NCBI RefSeq assembly: GCF_031846505.1
Contig: NZ_JAVRHP010000113.1
Coordinates: 1 to 9,254, forward strand
Source of the DNA: Autumnicola edwardsiae
Lineage (GTDB): Bacteria; Bacteroidota; Bacteroidia; Flavobacteriales; Flavobacteriaceae
Direction of reading: 5' to 3'
Length of the DNA stretch: 9,254 bases
Position numbers and translations under genes: made by a program. Below, piece after piece: positions 1-6,691 of the stretch (positions are counted from its first letter, which is position 1; every line of letters starts with the position of its first letter). A model generated the notes under the pieces. The model worked only from the letters and a program-made list of their open reading frames with translations. It ran no database searches and was not told the DNA's origin.

Positions 1-633
1 TTTATCTATGATCTCCTGAGTTCTAAAATTGAAAAGAAAATTAAGTTTGGAGGAGGCGGGGATTATGAGGGAATTACCTTAAACGGCAGTACTGCTTACA
101 TAGTTGAAAGCAATGGAACTATAACTGAAGTAAAAAATTTTCAGCAACCTCAATTTGAAGTTTCTATTATAGAGACAGGTTTAAGCGCAAAACAGAATAT
201 TGAAAGCATTTTTATGGACAGTCAACAAAACCGAATCCTGCTGGCTGTAAAAGATAAGGGCATTAAAAAATCTTCAAAAGGAATTTATGAGTACAACCTT
301 AAAAATGGCAAATTTCGGCATCAACCCGTTTTTCGCATTGAACTTCAGGATAAAATTTTCAGCAAAATAAAGGAGAAGAAATTAAGCAAGGTAATGAGTC
401 CTTCAGACCTTGCTATTCATCCTGAAAGCGGTAAAATTTATATATTGGATGGTAAGGATCCAAAGATTTTAATTATGAGCAGCAATGGAGATGCTGAAAA
501 AATTATTACATTAAACGAAGACGATTTTAATCAGCCTGAAGGTATTACCTTTAGTCCTTCAGGAAAAATGTATATTTCCAACGAAGGCACGCCTGCCAAT
601 ATTCTGGAAATAAAATTGAAAGAAACCAACTAG
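1..633 (+). CDS. SdiA-regulated (YjiK-like) beta-propeller protein, 3' part
   Basis: The reading frame is open from base 1 to the stop at 631-633, so the gene begins before the window; the Met codon at 214 is internal. The visible 210 residues show repeated propeller-blade motifs: GGGGDYEGIT near the left edge, then SPSDLAIHPESGKIYILDG and QPEGITFSPSGKMYISNEG toward the C-terminus. The D-EGI, S-LA-P-G-IY and Q-EGI order fits the SdiA-regulated family (E. coli YjiK), which is predicted to fold as an NHL/SMP-30-like propeller in the periplasm or at the cell surface. The ligand or substrate of the family is not established. The N-terminus, where a signal peptide or lipobox would lie, is missing. 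It ends 4 bases before the next gene and is very likely co-transcribed with it. Another kind of six-bladed propeller is the main alternative. Confidence 0.8.
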   Translation, partial: FIYDLLSSKIEKKIKFGGGGDYEGITLNGSTAYIVESNGTITEVKNFQQPQFEVSIIETGLSAKQNIESIFMDSQQNRILLAVKDKGIKKSSKGIYEYNLKNGKFRHQPVFRIELQDKIFSKIKEKKLSKVMSPSDLAIHPESGKIYILDGKDPKILIMSSNGDAEKIITLNEDDFNQPEGITFSPSGKMYISNEGTPANILEIKLKETN

Positions 634-637
634 ACAC

Positions 638-1351
638 ATGGATAGTAATCAGATAGAAACTACAAGCGTAAAAAAAAGTAAGGCACCTTTGTATATTTCA
701 CTGGCCATTGTTGCTGGTTTGGTTTTGAGCTATTTTCTAATTCCGGGAGTTCAAAATTCTTTGGACGAAGCCTGGAGCGTATTAACAAGTGATGACCAGG
801 AGCGCATTGAGAACTGGGTGAGCCAGTTTGGATGGTTTGGCCCTGTAGTTCTTATCCTAACAATGATTGTACAAATGTTTCTGCTGGTAATCCCTACAAT
901 CCTGTTAATGGTGGTTTCTATTGTCGCTTACGGCCCCATTTATGGAAGCGTAATTGTCTTTGCAGCGGTGTTTTCGGCATCTTCGGTAGGTTATTTTATT
1001 GGAAGGTATTTTGGTCCTGTGATTGTAGAAAAAGTTATCGGAGAAAAATCAGAGAAAAAGGTAGCCGATTTTCTGGATGATTATGGATTCTGGGCCATTT
1101 TTATCACCCGGTTAAATCCTTTCCTTTCCAATGATGCCATTAGTTTTGTAGGTGGAATCCTTAAAATGGGTTACTGGAAATTTATTGGTGCTACTTTAGC
1201 CGGTATCGCACCCCTTACTCTATTTATTGCAATTATCGGGAGAAGTACAGACGGCCTAAAAACGGGACTGCTGTGGGGTTCTATTATAAGTTTGGTGCTT
1301 TTTATTGCCTACGTATGGTGGGACAAAAAGAAACGAAAGAAGAACCATTAA
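638..1351 (+). CDS. TVP38/TMEM64 (VTT-domain, DedA-like) membrane protein
   Basis: This is a 237-residue inner-membrane protein. Hydrophobic segments lie near residues 18-36, 67-97, 101-122, 181-201 and 212-227. The family signature is the stretch FITRLNPFLSNDAISFVGG at residues 155-173, with the conserved Arg158, Pro161 and Gly172-Gly173 that mark VTT (SNARE-associated Golgi) domains. A Lys/Arg-rich tail ends the protein. Known relatives (DedA, TMEM41B/VMP1) are implicated in lipid scrambling or undecaprenyl-phosphate recycling; whether this subfamily does the same is inference. It starts 4 bases after the propeller gene stop with no clear Shine-Dalgarno site, so coupled translation is likely. 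Length and motifs look intact. It is followed by a strong terminator. Confidence 0.9.
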   Translation: MDSNQIETTSVKKSKAPLYISLAIVAGLVLSYFLIPGVQNSLDEAWSVLTSDDQERIENWVSQFGWFGPVVLILTMIVQMFLLVIPTILLMVVSIVAYGPIYGSVIVFAAVFSASSVGYFIGRYFGPVIVEKVIGEKSEKKVADFLDDYGFWAIFITRLNPFLSNDAISFVGGILKMGYWKFIGATLAGIAPLTLFIAIIGRSTDGLKTGLLWGSIISLVLFIAYVWWDKKKRKKNH

Positions 1352-1370
1352 ACATATTTCAGAAGAGCAA

Positions 1371-1378
1371 CAAAGATA
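1371..1378 (-). promoter_or_regulatory. Isolated minus-strand -7-like element
   Basis: Read on the minus strand this is TATCTTTG, a perfect fit to the Bacteroidota -7 consensus TAnnTTTG. No good TTTG lies at the expected 19-21 base distance (there is only TATG), and no convincing gene follows on the minus strand. It may be a chance match, an antisense start into the VTT gene, or a relic. Confidence 0.2.
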
Positions 1379-1475
1379 CGAAAATTGGCATTTTAAGGCA
1401 TACCTTCCAGGGTGAATAAAATTTATTTCATATGGATCCCCATTTCCGTTTCATTAATTATAAGAAATAAACTGT

Positions 1476-1509
1476 AAAAAAAGGTTCGTTTTGCACGAGC
1501 CTTTTTTTT
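1476..1509 (+). terminator. Intrinsic terminator after the VTT gene
   Basis: Seven As are followed by a hairpin with left arm GGTTCGT (1483-1489), loop TTTGC and right arm ACGAGCC (1495-1501), including one G-U pair. Eight Ts follow at 1502-1509. The A-tract can extend the stem against the T-tract. It lies 125 bases after the VTT stop and separates that unit from the ATP-grasp operon. The symmetric A and T tracts could let it work in both directions. Confidence 0.85.
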
Positions 1510-1544
1510 GGCTAAATTCTTAACATAGAGGCTAAAAAAACTTA

Positions 1545-1574
1545 TTTAAGCTATCCGTTTTTCGATTACATTTG
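1545..1574 (+). promoter_or_regulatory. Putative Bacteroidota promoter for the ligase operon
   Basis: TACATTTG at 1567-1574 matches the -7 consensus TAnnTTTG exactly. A TTTA at 1545-1548 sits 18 bases upstream and is a one-mismatch -33 element. It lies just after the terminator at 1476-1509 and just before the ATG at 1595. Predicted transcription would start near 1580, giving a leader of only about 15 bases. Confidence 0.45.
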
Positions 1575-1594
1575 GATAAACTTTCTACTCTTTA

Positions 1595-3052
1595 ATGAAT
1601 AAATATATTGTTGTAAATCATCCCGAAAACTGGGCAGTGCTTTCGGAGAACGTGGAGATTATTTCTGCGCAATCCTACCTTACAAACCCCAAATATTCGA
1701 AATTAAAAAAAGCTCGTATTTTTAATCTTTGCAAGGATTATTCCTACCAGAGCAAGGGTTATTATGTATCACTTTTAGCTGAAGCCAGGGGCCATATGGC
1801 TATTCCTACCGTCAAAAATATCGTAGACCTGCGGGAGCCGAAACTGGTGAAAATTGTTTCTGAAGAGTTTGAAGATGTTATCCAGAAGAGTTTAAAAAGT
1901 ATTAAAGCTTCAGAGTTTACGCTGAGTATCTACTTTGGACAGAATGTTGCCCAGAAGTATAAGGAACTCAGCGCCATGTTTTACAGGCATTTTCAGATTC
2001 CTTTTTTAAGGGTAAATTTTGTGCGTACTATTAAATGGAATATCAAGAGCATTAAAGCAATTTCTGAAGCTGAAATTCCCGAAGACCATAAGGAGAGTAT
2101 GCACCACTTCGCTGCTCAGTACTTTTCGAAAAAACGCTATGATACTCCGCGACAGAATATAGCCGAATATGACCTTGCCATTTTGGTAAAGCAGGGAGAT
2201 CCTGCACCGCCAAGCAATTCCAAAGCCATAAAACGTTTTGTAGAACTGGCTGAAAAAATGAATTTTTATGTAGAAGTCGTTTCTCCCAAAGATCTCTCCA
2301 GGTTATCTGCTTTTGACGCGTTGTTTATCCGCCAGAGTACCGAAGTTAATAATGAAGCTTACGCTTTTGCAAGAAAAGCCCAGCAGGAAGGTATCGCGTT
2401 GGTAGATTATCCCGATGCTATCCTTAAATGTTGTAACAAGGTTTTTATGGCAGAAGCCCTGGAAAATGCCGGAATTGCCACTCCAAAGACGGTTATTGTG
2501 CATAAGGCCAATACACACCAGGTTTTGGAAATTACAGGTTTGCCGGTAGTTCTAAAATCTCCCGATTCCACTTTTTCCTTTGGAGTAAAAAAAGCCGGTA
2601 CAGAAGAAGAATATAAGGAACTGGTACAGCAAATGCTTAAAAAGTCAGATCTTGTGATCGCGCAGGAATTTTCTCCTTCAGATTACGACTGGCGCATAGG
2701 AATCCTGGACAACAAGCCGCTTTTTGCCTGCAGGTATTATATGGCCAAAGGGCACTGGCAAATTTACAATTGGGATGCCAAGAAAAAAGACGATCAGGAT
2801 GGAAATGCAGATTGTCTTCCTATAGAAAAAGTTCCTCCAAAGATCCTCGAGATGGCTCTAAAATCGGCTAAATTAATGGGACAAGGTCTTTACGGAATCG
2901 ATATTAAGGAAGTAAATAAGAGGCCGATGGTGATAGAAATTAACGACAATCCTAACATCGACTTTGGTGTGGAAGACGCTTTTTACGGAGATCAGGTTTA
3001 TATCGAAATTTTATCTGCGTTAAAAAGCAGGCTTAAAAAAGGAGAAATATGA
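1595..3052 (+). CDS. RimK-like ATP-grasp ligase with RLAN N-terminal domain
   Basis: This 485-residue cytoplasmic enzyme has two parts. Residues 1 to about 190 match the RLAN domain (RimK-like ATP-grasp N-terminal), recognisable from NHPENW, the KARIFNLCKDYSYQSKGYYVSLLAEARGH region (43-67 core) and the TPR segment near 184. Residues about 195-480 form a pre-ATP-grasp plus ATP-grasp fold: Lys282 and Lys321 are the likely nucleotide-binding lysines, the flexible loop reads SPDSTFSFGV (322-331), DWRIGIL lies at 365-371, and the metal-binding EINDNPN is at 448-454 (Glu448, Asn450). Enzymes of this fold activate a carboxylate as an acyl-phosphate and join it to an amine. The specific substrates are unknown; RimK itself adds glutamate to ribosomal protein S6, but that enzyme is much shorter and lacks RLAN. 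It is first in a three-gene operon and its TGA stop overlaps the next ATG. The key residues appear present. Confidence 0.92.
   Translation: MNKYIVVNHPENWAVLSENVEIISAQSYLTNPKYSKLKKARIFNLCKDYSYQSKGYYVSLLAEARGHMAIPTVKNIVDLREPKLVKIVSEEFEDVIQKSLKSIKASEFTLSIYFGQNVAQKYKELSAMFYRHFQIPFLRVNFVRTIKWNIKSIKAISEAEIPEDHKESMHHFAAQYFSKKRYDTPRQNIAEYDLAILVKQGDPAPPSNSKAIKRFVELAEKMNFYVEVVSPKDLSRLSAFDALFIRQSTEVNNEAYAFARKAQQEGIALVDYPDAILKCCNKVFMAEALENAGIATPKTVIVHKANTHQVLEITGLPVVLKSPDSTFSFGVKKAGTEEEYKELVQQMLKKSDLVIAQEFSPSDYDWRIGILDNKPLFACRYYMAKGHWQIYNWDAKKKDDQDGNADCLPIEKVPPKILEMALKSAKLMGQGLYGIDIKEVNKRPMVIEINDNPNIDFGVEDAFYGDQVYIEILSALKSRLKKGEI
3039..3052 (+). promoter_or_regulatory. Shine-Dalgarno-like site and ATGA overlap starting the GCS2 gene
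   Basis: AAGGAG at 3039-3044 sits four bases before the ATG at 3049, and the ATGA at 3049-3052 shares bases with the upstream TGA stop. A clear purine-rich site is uncommon in this window, so it supports the start choice and translational coupling between the two ligases. Confidence 0.6.
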
Positions 3053-4269
3053 GTTACCGTTTATTTGAAGTTTTTGGGATCGAACTGGAATATATGCTGG
3101 TTAATTCAAACACTTTTAAGGTAAATCCAATAGTAGATAAGCTCTTAACAAAGAAAAACGGGAAACTTACTTCAGATGTTTCTAATGGTGAAATCGAGTG
3201 GAGCAATGAGCTGGTAGCACACGTGCTCGAGTTAAAAACCAACGGCCCGACCGCCGATCTTGATAATCTTTCCGAAAAGTTTTCTGAAAACATCCGGGAA
3301 ATCAACCTTTTGCTGAAGGAGTTTGATTCTGAATTACTGCCCACTGCGGCACACCCTTTAATGAATCCTGGAACGGAAACACAGCTGTGGCAGCATAACT
3401 ACAGTAAGATTTATGCCCTTTACAACCGGATTTTTGACTGTCGCGGGCATGGCTGGAGCAACGTGCAAAGTATGCACATTAATTTGCCGTTTTTTGATGA
3501 TACTGAATTTGAAAAATTGCACGCAGCAGTACGATTGTTGCTTCCAATTATTCCCGCATTAAGCGCCAGTTCTCCTATTTTTGACGGAAAAAGCACCGGA
3601 TTTTTAGACAGTCGGATGGAAGTTTATAAAACTAATCAAAAGGAAATTCCTGAAATGGCGGGGAAAATAATTCCGGAACAGGTTTTTAGCAGAGATGAAT
3701 ATTTCGAGAAAATTTTCATGCCTATTAATAAAGCAATAAAACCGCATGATACAGAGCATATTCTGGATCACCATTTCCTGAACTCCCGCGGTGCGATCGC
3801 GAGGTTTGACAGGAATGCGATAGAAATAAGGGTGATTGATATTCAGGAATGTCCAAAAGCCGATGTTGCCGTTGCTGTTCTTATTATTGAAGTTTTGAAG
3901 TTACTGGTAAGCGAGGAGCTTATCGCACTGGAAGATCAGAAGAAGTGGCATGAAGAGGATTTGTTGCAGATTTTTAACGGCGTAATAAGGGATGCCGAAA
4001 ATTGCCAAATTAGCAATGCGGCTTATCTTGATGTTTTTGATCTTCAGGAAAATGCTACGGCTGCTGAGCTATGGAAGAAATTATTTAGAAGGGTGGAATC
4101 CAGAATTTCAGTAAAGCATAAAGAAAATATTGAATTTATCCTGGAGAACGGAAGTCTCTCTACAAGAATTCTAAAATCCCTCCGGCAGGATTTTTCAGAA
4201 GAGAATATTGAAAAAACCTACAGGAATCTGGCGTTTTGTCTTGCTGAAAACAAATTTTTTAAACCATGA
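3049..4269 (+). CDS. GCS2-family carboxylate-amine ligase
   Basis: The 406-residue product belongs to the glutamate-cysteine ligase type 2 family. Markers in order are FGIELEY (9-15), the ELVAHVLELKT strand (54-64), AHPLMNPG (101-108), SMHINLPF (141-148), the LLLPIIPALSASSPIFDG block (163-180) with the following STGFLDSR (182-189), and AIEIRVIDIQECP (257-269). The N-terminal glutamates (Glu12, Glu14) are the expected metal ligands of the glutamine-synthetase-like fold. Family members form an amide bond between a carboxylate, often the gamma-carboxylate of glutamate, and an amine with ATP use. Annotation as a glutathione enzyme would be over-specific: the partner here is an RLAN-ATP-grasp protein, not GshB. 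The start overlaps the upstream stop and its TGA overlaps the next ATG, so the three proteins are probably made in balanced amounts. The substrate is unknown. Confidence 0.88.
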   Translation: MSYRLFEVFGIELEYMLVNSNTFKVNPIVDKLLTKKNGKLTSDVSNGEIEWSNELVAHVLELKTNGPTADLDNLSEKFSENIREINLLLKEFDSELLPTAAHPLMNPGTETQLWQHNYSKIYALYNRIFDCRGHGWSNVQSMHINLPFFDDTEFEKLHAAVRLLLPIIPALSASSPIFDGKSTGFLDSRMEVYKTNQKEIPEMAGKIIPEQVFSRDEYFEKIFMPINKAIKPHDTEHILDHHFLNSRGAIARFDRNAIEIRVIDIQECPKADVAVAVLIIEVLKLLVSEELIALEDQKKWHEEDLLQIFNGVIRDAENCQISNAAYLDVFDLQENATAAELWKKLFRRVESRISVKHKENIEFILENGSLSTRILKSLRQDFSEENIEKTYRNLAFCLAENKFFKP

Positions 4270-4961
4270 AACTAATTTTAACCTGTGAACATGCATTTAA
4301 TGCAATTCCCGATGAATATTCGCATTTATTCGCTGGAGCAGAAGAAGTTTTAAATACGCACCGCGGATATGATCCCGGAGCATTTGATCTTTTTGAAGCA
4401 GTTTCGGGATTGGCAAATTTTGGTGCCTATCAAAAAACGAGTCGGCTGTTGGTCGAAGTAAACCGTTCTGAAAATCATCCCCAGCTTTTTTCAGAATTCA
4501 GTGCTGAATTAACAAATGAGGAGAAGCAGGAAGTCCTGGAGCAGTATTATTTTCCTTACCGGGAATCTGTAGCCACAAAAATTGAAGATTTTATAGAAAA
4601 AGGGGAGAGGTTAGTGCATTTTTCGGTACATAGTTTTACTCCAGAGTTGGATGGAGAAATAAGGGATGCCGATATTGGCCTTTTATTTGATCCCGCTAGG
4701 TCTGCGGAAGAAGAATTTTGCACTTTACTTAAAAAACGTCTTCAACAGGAAAATCCGGAATTAAAAATCAGGTTTAATTATCCTTATCTGGGCAAATCTG
4801 ATGGACTTACCACGTTTCTGAGATCAAATTTCCCCAATAATTACTCAGGAATTGAACTGGAAGTGAATCAGAAGTTTGTTCAGAATAACAAAATGGATGA
4901 GAGGCTGAAAATGGCAATTTTCGATAGTCTGAAGGCTACACTGCAAATGATTGAAAAATAA
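4266..4961 (+). CDS. N-formylglutamate-amidohydrolase-like hydrolase
   Basis: The product has 231 residues, somewhat short for the family. Motifs in order are CEHAFNAIP (7-15, corresponding to the metal-site HxxxxxP region), HRGYDPGA (32-39), SRLLVEVNRS (59-68, matching the family's R-L-D-NR motif but with Glu in place of the usual Asp), VHSFTPELDG (121-130), IGLLFDP (137-143) and GIELEVNQ (195-202). Known members such as HutG hydrolyse N-formylglutamate to formate and glutamate using a zinc site. There are no other histidine-degradation genes here; the gene is instead locked by an ATGA overlap (4266-4269) to two amide ligases. A role in trimming, deblocking or quality control of the operon's product is therefore an inference preferred over histidine breakdown. 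No signal peptide is seen, so it should act in the cytoplasm. Confidence 0.87.
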   Translation: MKLILTCEHAFNAIPDEYSHLFAGAEEVLNTHRGYDPGAFDLFEAVSGLANFGAYQKTSRLLVEVNRSENHPQLFSEFSAELTNEEKQEVLEQYYFPYRESVATKIEDFIEKGERLVHFSVHSFTPELDGEIRDADIGLLFDPARSAEEEFCTLLKKRLQQENPELKIRFNYPYLGKSDGLTTFLRSNFPNNYSGIELEVNQKFVQNNKMDERLKMAIFDSLKATLQMIEK

Positions 4962-4997
4962 AAAAGCTGCCAAAAACAGAATATTCAGTTTTGGGCA
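4954..4997 (-). terminator. Shared hairpin terminator between convergent genes
   Basis: TGCCAAAAAC (4968-4977) pairs with GTTTTGGGCA (4988-4997) with one mismatch; the loop contains a short self-complementary GAATATTC. On the minus strand the hairpin is followed by GC and then six Ts, an A and five more Ts, a good intrinsic terminator for the DUF2267/OsmC unit. On the plus strand only a CTCTTT follows, so it would stop the ligase operon less efficiently. Confidence 0.65.
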
Positions 4998-5022
4998 ACC
5001 TCTTTAAAAGTATATCTCTCAT

Positions 5023-5481
5023 TTAAATTTTACCTTCAAGAAACGTTTTAATCTCTTTGGGCATTTGCCCCCTTATATGCTCTAACTGGCTCTTGTCCAT
5101 AAATTTTTGGAGAGAGTTTAGGGTTATAAGGATAATTTCTTCCGTAGGTTTTTTCCACGGAAAATCATCTTCTCCATAAAACTTCTGAAGCTTTTTAACT
5201 TCATCTTTCATCTCCTCCAGAGTGTCATATTCCAACGGTGGCTTTTCTGAAAACTTCCAGTTTTCAACATAAATACCCTTTAAAATAGCGTTTAAAGGAT
5301 CTATTAACTGAAGTGATTCCCCTAAATGGATACGATCCCTCAACGTATGCATTACCGCGCGCCATATTTTTAAGACCCTGCTCTTTTCCTGTGGATGTCC
5401 CAGCTCCTGAGCGAGGTAGTTCATATATTCGTGTGCGTCCTGTGAAAAAGTTTCAAAATTTAAATCTTTCGTCGCCATCAT
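5023..5481 (-). CDS. DUF2267 domain protein
   Basis: This 152-residue soluble protein has two halves that resemble each other, as is usual for DUF2267. The first half carries the typical FSQDAHEYMNYLAQELG (12-28), AVMHTLRDRIHLGESLQLIDP (42-62 core) and LKGIYVENW (67-75). The second half has LQKFMDKSQLEHIRGQMPKEIKTFLEG (124-150 region) in the equivalent place. The biochemical function of the family is not known; it is often found beside stress genes. Two Met codons are adjacent; AAGGA upstream (minus strand) is better spaced for the second one at 5478, so the true product may be one residue shorter. It lies 30 bases downstream of osmC on the same strand with no terminator between, so co-transcription is likely. 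Confidence 0.85.
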   Translation of the reverse strand: MMATKDLNFETFSQDAHEYMNYLAQELGHPQEKSRVLKIWRAVMHTLRDRIHLGESLQLIDPLNAILKGIYVENWKFSEKPPLEYDTLEEMKDEVKKLQKFYGEDDFPWKKPTEEIILITLNSLQKFMDKSQLEHIRGQMPKEIKTFLEGKI

Positions 5482-5511
5482 CTTCCTTTTTAAATTAGAA
5501 ATTCAGTTTCT

Positions 5512-5925
5512 TTAATTTTCGAGTTTTGCCGTAAGGGAGATTTCGGTATCAAGAAGTTTGGAAATAGGGCAATTGTCCTTGGCTTTATTTGCTAATTCTT
5601 CAAATTTATCCTTTTCAATATCAGGAATATTTGCATGTAGCGTAATGTGGGACTTCTTGATGGTACCATCTTCAAAAGTAATCTCACTTTTTGCAGATAA
5701 GGTGTCTGCAGTAAAACCTTCTTCTCCAAGAAAAGCGGATAACTGCATTGCAAAACATCCGGAATGTGCTGCACCTATCAGTTCTTCGGGGTTTGTGCCA
5801 TTTCCGTCTTCAAAACGGGTTTTGAAAGAATACTGGGTTTGATCCAATACTCCGCTTTGGGTACTAATTTTTCCTTTTCCTTCTTTTATAGAACCGTTCC
5901 ACACGGCAGTTGCATGTCTTTTCAT
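5512..5925 (-). CDS. osmC: OsmC organic hydroperoxide reductase
   Basis: The chosen start at 5925 gives 137 residues beginning MKRHATAVWNG, close to the 143 residues of E. coli OsmC and aligned with its N-terminus. An upstream in-frame Met at 5976 would add 17 non-conserved residues and would swallow the likely promoter, so it is not used. Conserved blocks are KEGKGKISTQSGVLDQ (15-30), TNPEELIGAAHSGCF (44-58) and CPISKLL (119-125). Cys57 is the likely peroxidatic cysteine and Cys119 the resolving one; Arg37 and the Glu47-Glu48 pair fit the catalytic site. OsmC proteins are cytoplasmic dimers that reduce organic hydroperoxides with thiol donors and are usually induced by osmotic or oxidative stress. 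The gene appears intact. Confidence 0.95.
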   Translation of the reverse strand: MKRHATAVWNGSIKEGKGKISTQSGVLDQTQYSFKTRFEDGNGTNPEELIGAAHSGCFAMQLSAFLGEEGFTADTLSAKSEITFEDGTIKKSHITLHANIPDIEKDKFEELANKAKDNCPISKLLDTEISLTAKLEN

Positions 5926-5945
5926 AATTACTTTTTTAGTTTTCA

Positions 5946-5977
5946 ATAAGTTAAAAAGACATCTGGTAAAAGCCAAA
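5946..5977 (-). promoter_or_regulatory. Putative promoter for osmC and DUF2267
   Basis: On the minus strand a perfect -33 TTTG (5974-5977) is followed after 20 bases by TAACTTAT (5946-5953), which keeps TAnnTT of the -7 consensus but not the last two bases. Transcription would begin about 5935-5940, shortly before the ATG at 5925. This supports the shorter OsmC start. Confidence 0.4.
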
Positions 5978-6020
5978 CAATTACAATAACCTTAACCCTT
6001 TTTTAATGTTGCAAACCGAA

Positions 6021-6049
6021 TAAAAAAAGCCCTGCAAGATGCAGGGCTT
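6021..6049 (-). terminator. Intrinsic terminator of the FKBP gene
   Basis: This is a perfect nine-base-pair stem, AGCCCTGCA (6028-6036) with TGCAGGGCT (6040-6048), and a three-base loop. On the minus strand it is followed directly by a run of Ts (complement of As 6022-6027). It lies about 27 bases after the FKBP stop and isolates that gene from osmC downstream. There is no T-run on the plus side. Confidence 0.92.
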
Positions 6050-6075
6050 CAATAATATAAAATGTTGTTATAGGA

Positions 6076-6507
6076 TTACTTGATCTCCACAACTTCCAGG
6101 TCAAAAACAAGGTCTTTTCCTGCAAGTGGGTGGTTACCATCCACAACAATAGAATTTTCTTTTACATCCTTAACTACAAGGTTCATCTCTCTTCCGTCAG
6201 GGCTTTTGGAAACAAGTCCCATTCCAACTTCAGGCTTTATATCTTCAGGTAACTGGCTTTTCTCTACTTCTTGTACCAGCTCTTCCCTTGGCTCTCCATA
6301 AGCCTCTTCCTTAGGAATGTTTACAGTCTTTTTTTCGTTGAGTTGCATGTCGATAAGGCCTTTTTCAAAACCTGGGATCAACTGCCCCTGTCCAAGAGTG
6401 AATTCTATAGGCTCACCTCTTTCCACAGAGCTGTCAAATACCTGTCCGTCAGATAGTTTTCCAGTGTAATGTACCTTTACCGTGTCATTCTGTTTTACTT
6501 GACTCAT
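6076..6507 (-). CDS. SlyD-like FKBP-type peptidyl-prolyl isomerase
   Basis: This is a 143-residue cytoplasmic folding catalyst. The FKBP part shows VKVHYTGKLSDGQVFDSS (10-27 region) and LGQGQLIPGFEKGL (38-51), with Tyr14, Asp25 and the IPGFE loop as active-site markers. Residues about 69-120 form the insert-in-flap chaperone domain, and VVDGNHPLAGKDLVFDLEV (121-139) is the SlyD signature that returns to the FKBP fold. Compared with E. coli SlyD (196 residues) it lacks the His/Cys-rich metal-binding tail, so a role in nickel delivery is unlikely. Expected roles are proline isomerisation and holdase activity on unfolded proteins. It has its own promoter and terminator and is thus a single-gene unit. 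Confidence 0.93.
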   Translation of the reverse strand: MSQVKQNDTVKVHYTGKLSDGQVFDSSVERGEPIEFTLGQGQLIPGFEKGLIDMQLNEKKTVNIPKEEAYGEPREELVQEVEKSQLPEDIKPEVGMGLVSKSPDGREMNLVVKDVKENSIVVDGNHPLAGKDLVFDLEVVEIK

Positions 6508-6565
6508 ATCTTTGTTTTACAATTATAAAATTGGCTTCTGTTTAATCTTCAGCCACTTAATTTTG

Positions 6566-6596
6566 CAAAGGTACATTTATCTAAAGGACTTCCAAA
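6566..6596 (-). promoter_or_regulatory. Consensus Bacteroidota promoter for the FKBP gene
   Basis: On the minus strand TTTG (6593-6596) is followed by exactly 19 bases and then TACCTTTG (6566-6573). Both elements match the consensus TTTG-N19-TAnnTTTG without a mismatch. Transcription would start near 6558-6560, giving a leader of about 50 bases before the ATG at 6507. It is the best promoter match in the window. Confidence 0.75.
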
Positions 6597-6622
6597 CCAT
6601 CACAGTCTTTATGGCAAATAAG

Positions 6623-6652
6623 TTGGAAACCTTAACTTTTTTATATAATTTG
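6623..6652 (+). promoter_or_regulatory. Weak candidate promoter for the oxidoreductase operon
   Basis: TTG at 6623-6625 is followed after 18 bases by TATAATTTG (6644-6652), which resembles the -7 element but has one extra base between TA and TTTG. It would give a leader of about 95 bases that includes the inverted repeat at 6692-6712. No better plus-strand candidate was seen before the ATG at 6753. Confidence 0.25.
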
Positions 6653-6691
6653 AAGAGCTTATTTAACATTTCATACGGTTTAGTCACTGAA

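Noticed and set aside
214..633. Treating Met at 214 as the start of the propeller gene
   Set aside because: The same frame is open back to base 1 and encodes a conserved propeller motif (DYEGIT) before that Met, so the gene is truncated by the window edge rather than short.
1595..3052. Ribosomal protein S6 modification enzyme RimK
   Set aside because: Only the C-terminal ATP-grasp part resembles RimK. The extra RLAN domain, the length of 485 residues and the operon partners argue for a different substrate.
3794..3801. GCGATCGC palindrome (HIP1-like octamer)
   Set aside because: It is a single occurrence inside the GCS2 coding sequence and is explained by codons for Ala-Ile-Ala; there is no array or spacing pattern.
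3049..4269. Glutathione biosynthesis (GshA-type glutamate-cysteine ligase)
   Set aside because: The family match is real, but the partner genes are not GshB, and cysteine specificity cannot be read from the sequence. A general carboxylate-amine ligase name is safer.
5926..5976. Longer OsmC start at 5976 on the minus strand
   Set aside because: The added 17 residues do not match OsmC proteins, and the segment holds the likely promoter. The Met at 5925 aligns with the N-terminus of E. coli OsmC.
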